A stretch of 5,361 bases of DNA from Oscillospiraceae bacterium (GTDB taxonomy: Bacteria > Bacillota > Clostridia > Oscillospirales > UBA929). A program made the translations under genes and the position numbers. This document shows, piece after piece, positions 4,323-5,361 of this stretch (its first letter is position 1; each line of letters begins with the position of its first letter). The DNA lies in NCBI GenBank assembly GCA_031289065.1, contig JAITQI010000124.1:1-5361 (forward strand), in the 5' to 3' direction. Below the pieces are notes generated by a model. That model saw only the letters and a program-made list of their open reading frames with translations, searched no databases and was not told the origin of the DNA.

Positions 4323-5361
4323 TCAGCGGCGGAACTGCTTTTCCAGTTCCCGGCGGGGGATGACCACACAGACCGGGCGGCCGTGGGGGCAGTGGCGCAG
4401 TTCCGGGTCGGAGAGCACCTGTTGGACCAAGGCTTGGGCCTCGGCGGGGTGGGAGGCGCGGCCCAGCTTGACCGCCGCCTTGCAGGCCACCAGGTGCAGC
4501 AGGTCGTCGGTGAGGCGGGGGGCGGGGTCCCGGCGGCCCTCCCGGAGGCGGGCGGCCAGCTCCCCCAGCAGGGCGGGGATGTCCTCCGCGTCCACGTCGG
4601 CGGGGGCCTCCCGGACGGCCAGCGCGCCGCCGCCGAATTCCTCCAGGGCAAAGCCCATCCCGGCCAGCCAGTCGGCCCGGGCCAGGAGGGATTGGGCCTC
4701 CACGGCGGGCAGGAGCACGGTGAGGGGCGACAGGAGCAGCTGGGCCATGGGGCGCTGCCATTCGGCTTTGAGGCGGTTGAAAATGATCCGCTCGTGGGCG
4801 GCGTGTTTGTCGATGAGGGCCAGGCCGTCGGGCAGTTCGGCCAGCAGGTAGCCCCCCAGGGCCTCGCCGATGTACCGCCACGCCATCGGCGGGGCGGCGC
4901 TCCCCGCGCTCCCCTCCCCCGCTCTGTCCTCTGTCCCCTGTCCCCTGTCCTCCGCCCGGTATGCCAGCACGGCTTCCCGCACGGGGGCGTCGTTTTCGCC
5001 GGACAGTTCGGAGTAGGCGGCGAAACGGGAGGGCGCGTCGGGCGTTGAGGAGGCGGGGGTTTGGGGGATGTGCAGCTGGGTGGCCGCCTGGGTTTTGCCC
5101 CCCAAGGTGAGGCGGAAATCGGCGGCGGACATTTCGGAAAAGGCGTCCGGAGGGGGGCGGGCGGTGGCGTGGACGGCCTCCCGGGGGGCGGGGGCGGCGG
5201 GTTGGCTCCAGGCGGGCCTGTCCAATGTTCCCAGGGCGTTTTTGACCGCGAAGTACACCGCGTCGAAGACGGCCCTGTCCCGGGCGAACTTGATTTCACT
5301 CTTGGCGGGGTGGACGTTGACGTCGCACTGGTCGGGGGGCAGGTCCACATGGAGGACGCAG
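4323..5361 (-). CDS. mutL: MutL, DNA mismatch repair protein, C-terminal 345 residues (runs off the right edge)
   Basis: MutL is the GHKL-ATPase matchmaker of mismatch repair and, in most bacteria lacking MutH, also nicks DNA through its C-terminal domain. The window lacks roughly the first 300 residues, including most ATPase motifs. Visible in order: the end of the N-terminal domain with CDVNVHPAKSEIKF (the Lys after HPA contacts ATP in the family); a Pro/Ala-rich linker; and the C-terminal dimer/endonuclease domain starting near MAWRYIGEALGGYLLAEL. The metal-site motif reads DKHAAHERIIFN (4776-4811) against the consensus DQHA-x2-E-x4-E, so the last Glu is Asn here. VACKAAVKLG, CPHGRP (4374-4391) and a terminal QFRR are the other endonuclease-site motifs. 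The linker contains a 4 x 7-base tandem repeat (4924-4951). miaA starts 4 bases downstream, implying an operon. Confidence 0.96.
   Translation of the reverse strand, partial: CVLHVDLPPDQCDVNVHPAKSEIKFARDRAVFDAVYFAVKNALGTLDRPAWSQPAAPAPREAVHATARPPPDAFSEMSAADFRLTLGGKTQAATQLHIPQTPASSTPDAPSRFAAYSELSGENDAPVREAVLAYRAEDRGQGTEDRAGEGSAGSAAPPMAWRYIGEALGGYLLAELPDGLALIDKHAAHERIIFNRLKAEWQRPMAQLLLSPLTVLLPAVEAQSLLARADWLAGMGFALEEFGGGALAVREAPADVDAEDIPALLGELAARLREGRRDPAPRLTDDLLHLVACKAAVKLGRASHPAEAQALVQQVLSDPELRHCPHGRPVCVVIPRRELEKQFRR
4924..4951. repeat. Four tandem copies of a 7-base unit in the mutL linker
   Basis: Four adjacent units of CTGTCC followed by T, C, C and T fill 28 bases. On the coding strand they read as purine-rich GGGACAG/AGGACAG units and encode part of the hydrophilic linker AEDRGQGTEDRAGEG. 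Seven is not a multiple of three, so gain or loss of one copy would change the mutL frame. The linker tolerates variable sequence, which could explain how the tract arose. Confidence 0.9.

Noticed and set aside
3380..5350. Continuous 656-codon minus frame suggesting a natural MutL-MiaA fusion
   Set aside because: Upstream of 4318 it is a Pro/Ser/Thr-rich out-of-frame reading of mutL, whose own frame has all MutL motifs; only the miaA part is real.

Overview
The window holds seven protein-coding genes, all on the minus strand. In transcription order, right to left, they are: mutL (3' part only), miaA, hfq, a HlyD-like membrane-anchored gene, yggS, sepF and the first 61 codons of divIVA. No plus-strand gene is supported. 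The DNA is GC-rich: two sampled 60-base stretches (1441-1500 and 4321-4380) have 41 and 40 G+C. A divIVA/sepF/yggS division cluster next to mutL-miaA-hfq, combined with high GC, points to a GC-rich Firmicute, most likely a class Clostridia member of the Oscillospiraceae type. That assignment is an inference from gene content; no marker gene confirms it.

Right part (about 3240-5361): the DNA mismatch repair gene mutL ends 4 bases before the tRNA-modification gene miaA. A dyad follows miaA, and then a near-consensus promoter starts hfq, the RNA chaperone gene. This is the common mutL-miaA-hfq order. The mutL linker carries four tandem copies of a 7-base unit, a length that would shift the frame if a copy were lost or gained.

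Middle (947-2988): a 94-base gap with two competing hairpins separates hfq from a HlyD-like single-pass membrane protein. That gene is followed 13 bases later by yggS (PLP homeostasis). Inside the yggS 3' half lies an AT-rich patch (32 G+C in 90 bases) that contains a very good sigma-A promoter pointing at sepF.

Left part (1-946): sepF (FtsZ membrane anchor) is followed by a 288-base spacer full of inverted repeats, and then divIVA (polar/septal scaffold), which runs off the window. In Bacillus-type clusters ylmG and ylmH sit between sepF and divIVA; neither is recognisable here.

There is no phage, CRISPR array, rRNA, tRNA or transposase. I do not see a clearly new biological system. The best leads are the promoter embedded in yggS, the heptamer repeat in mutL and the palindrome-rich spacer.
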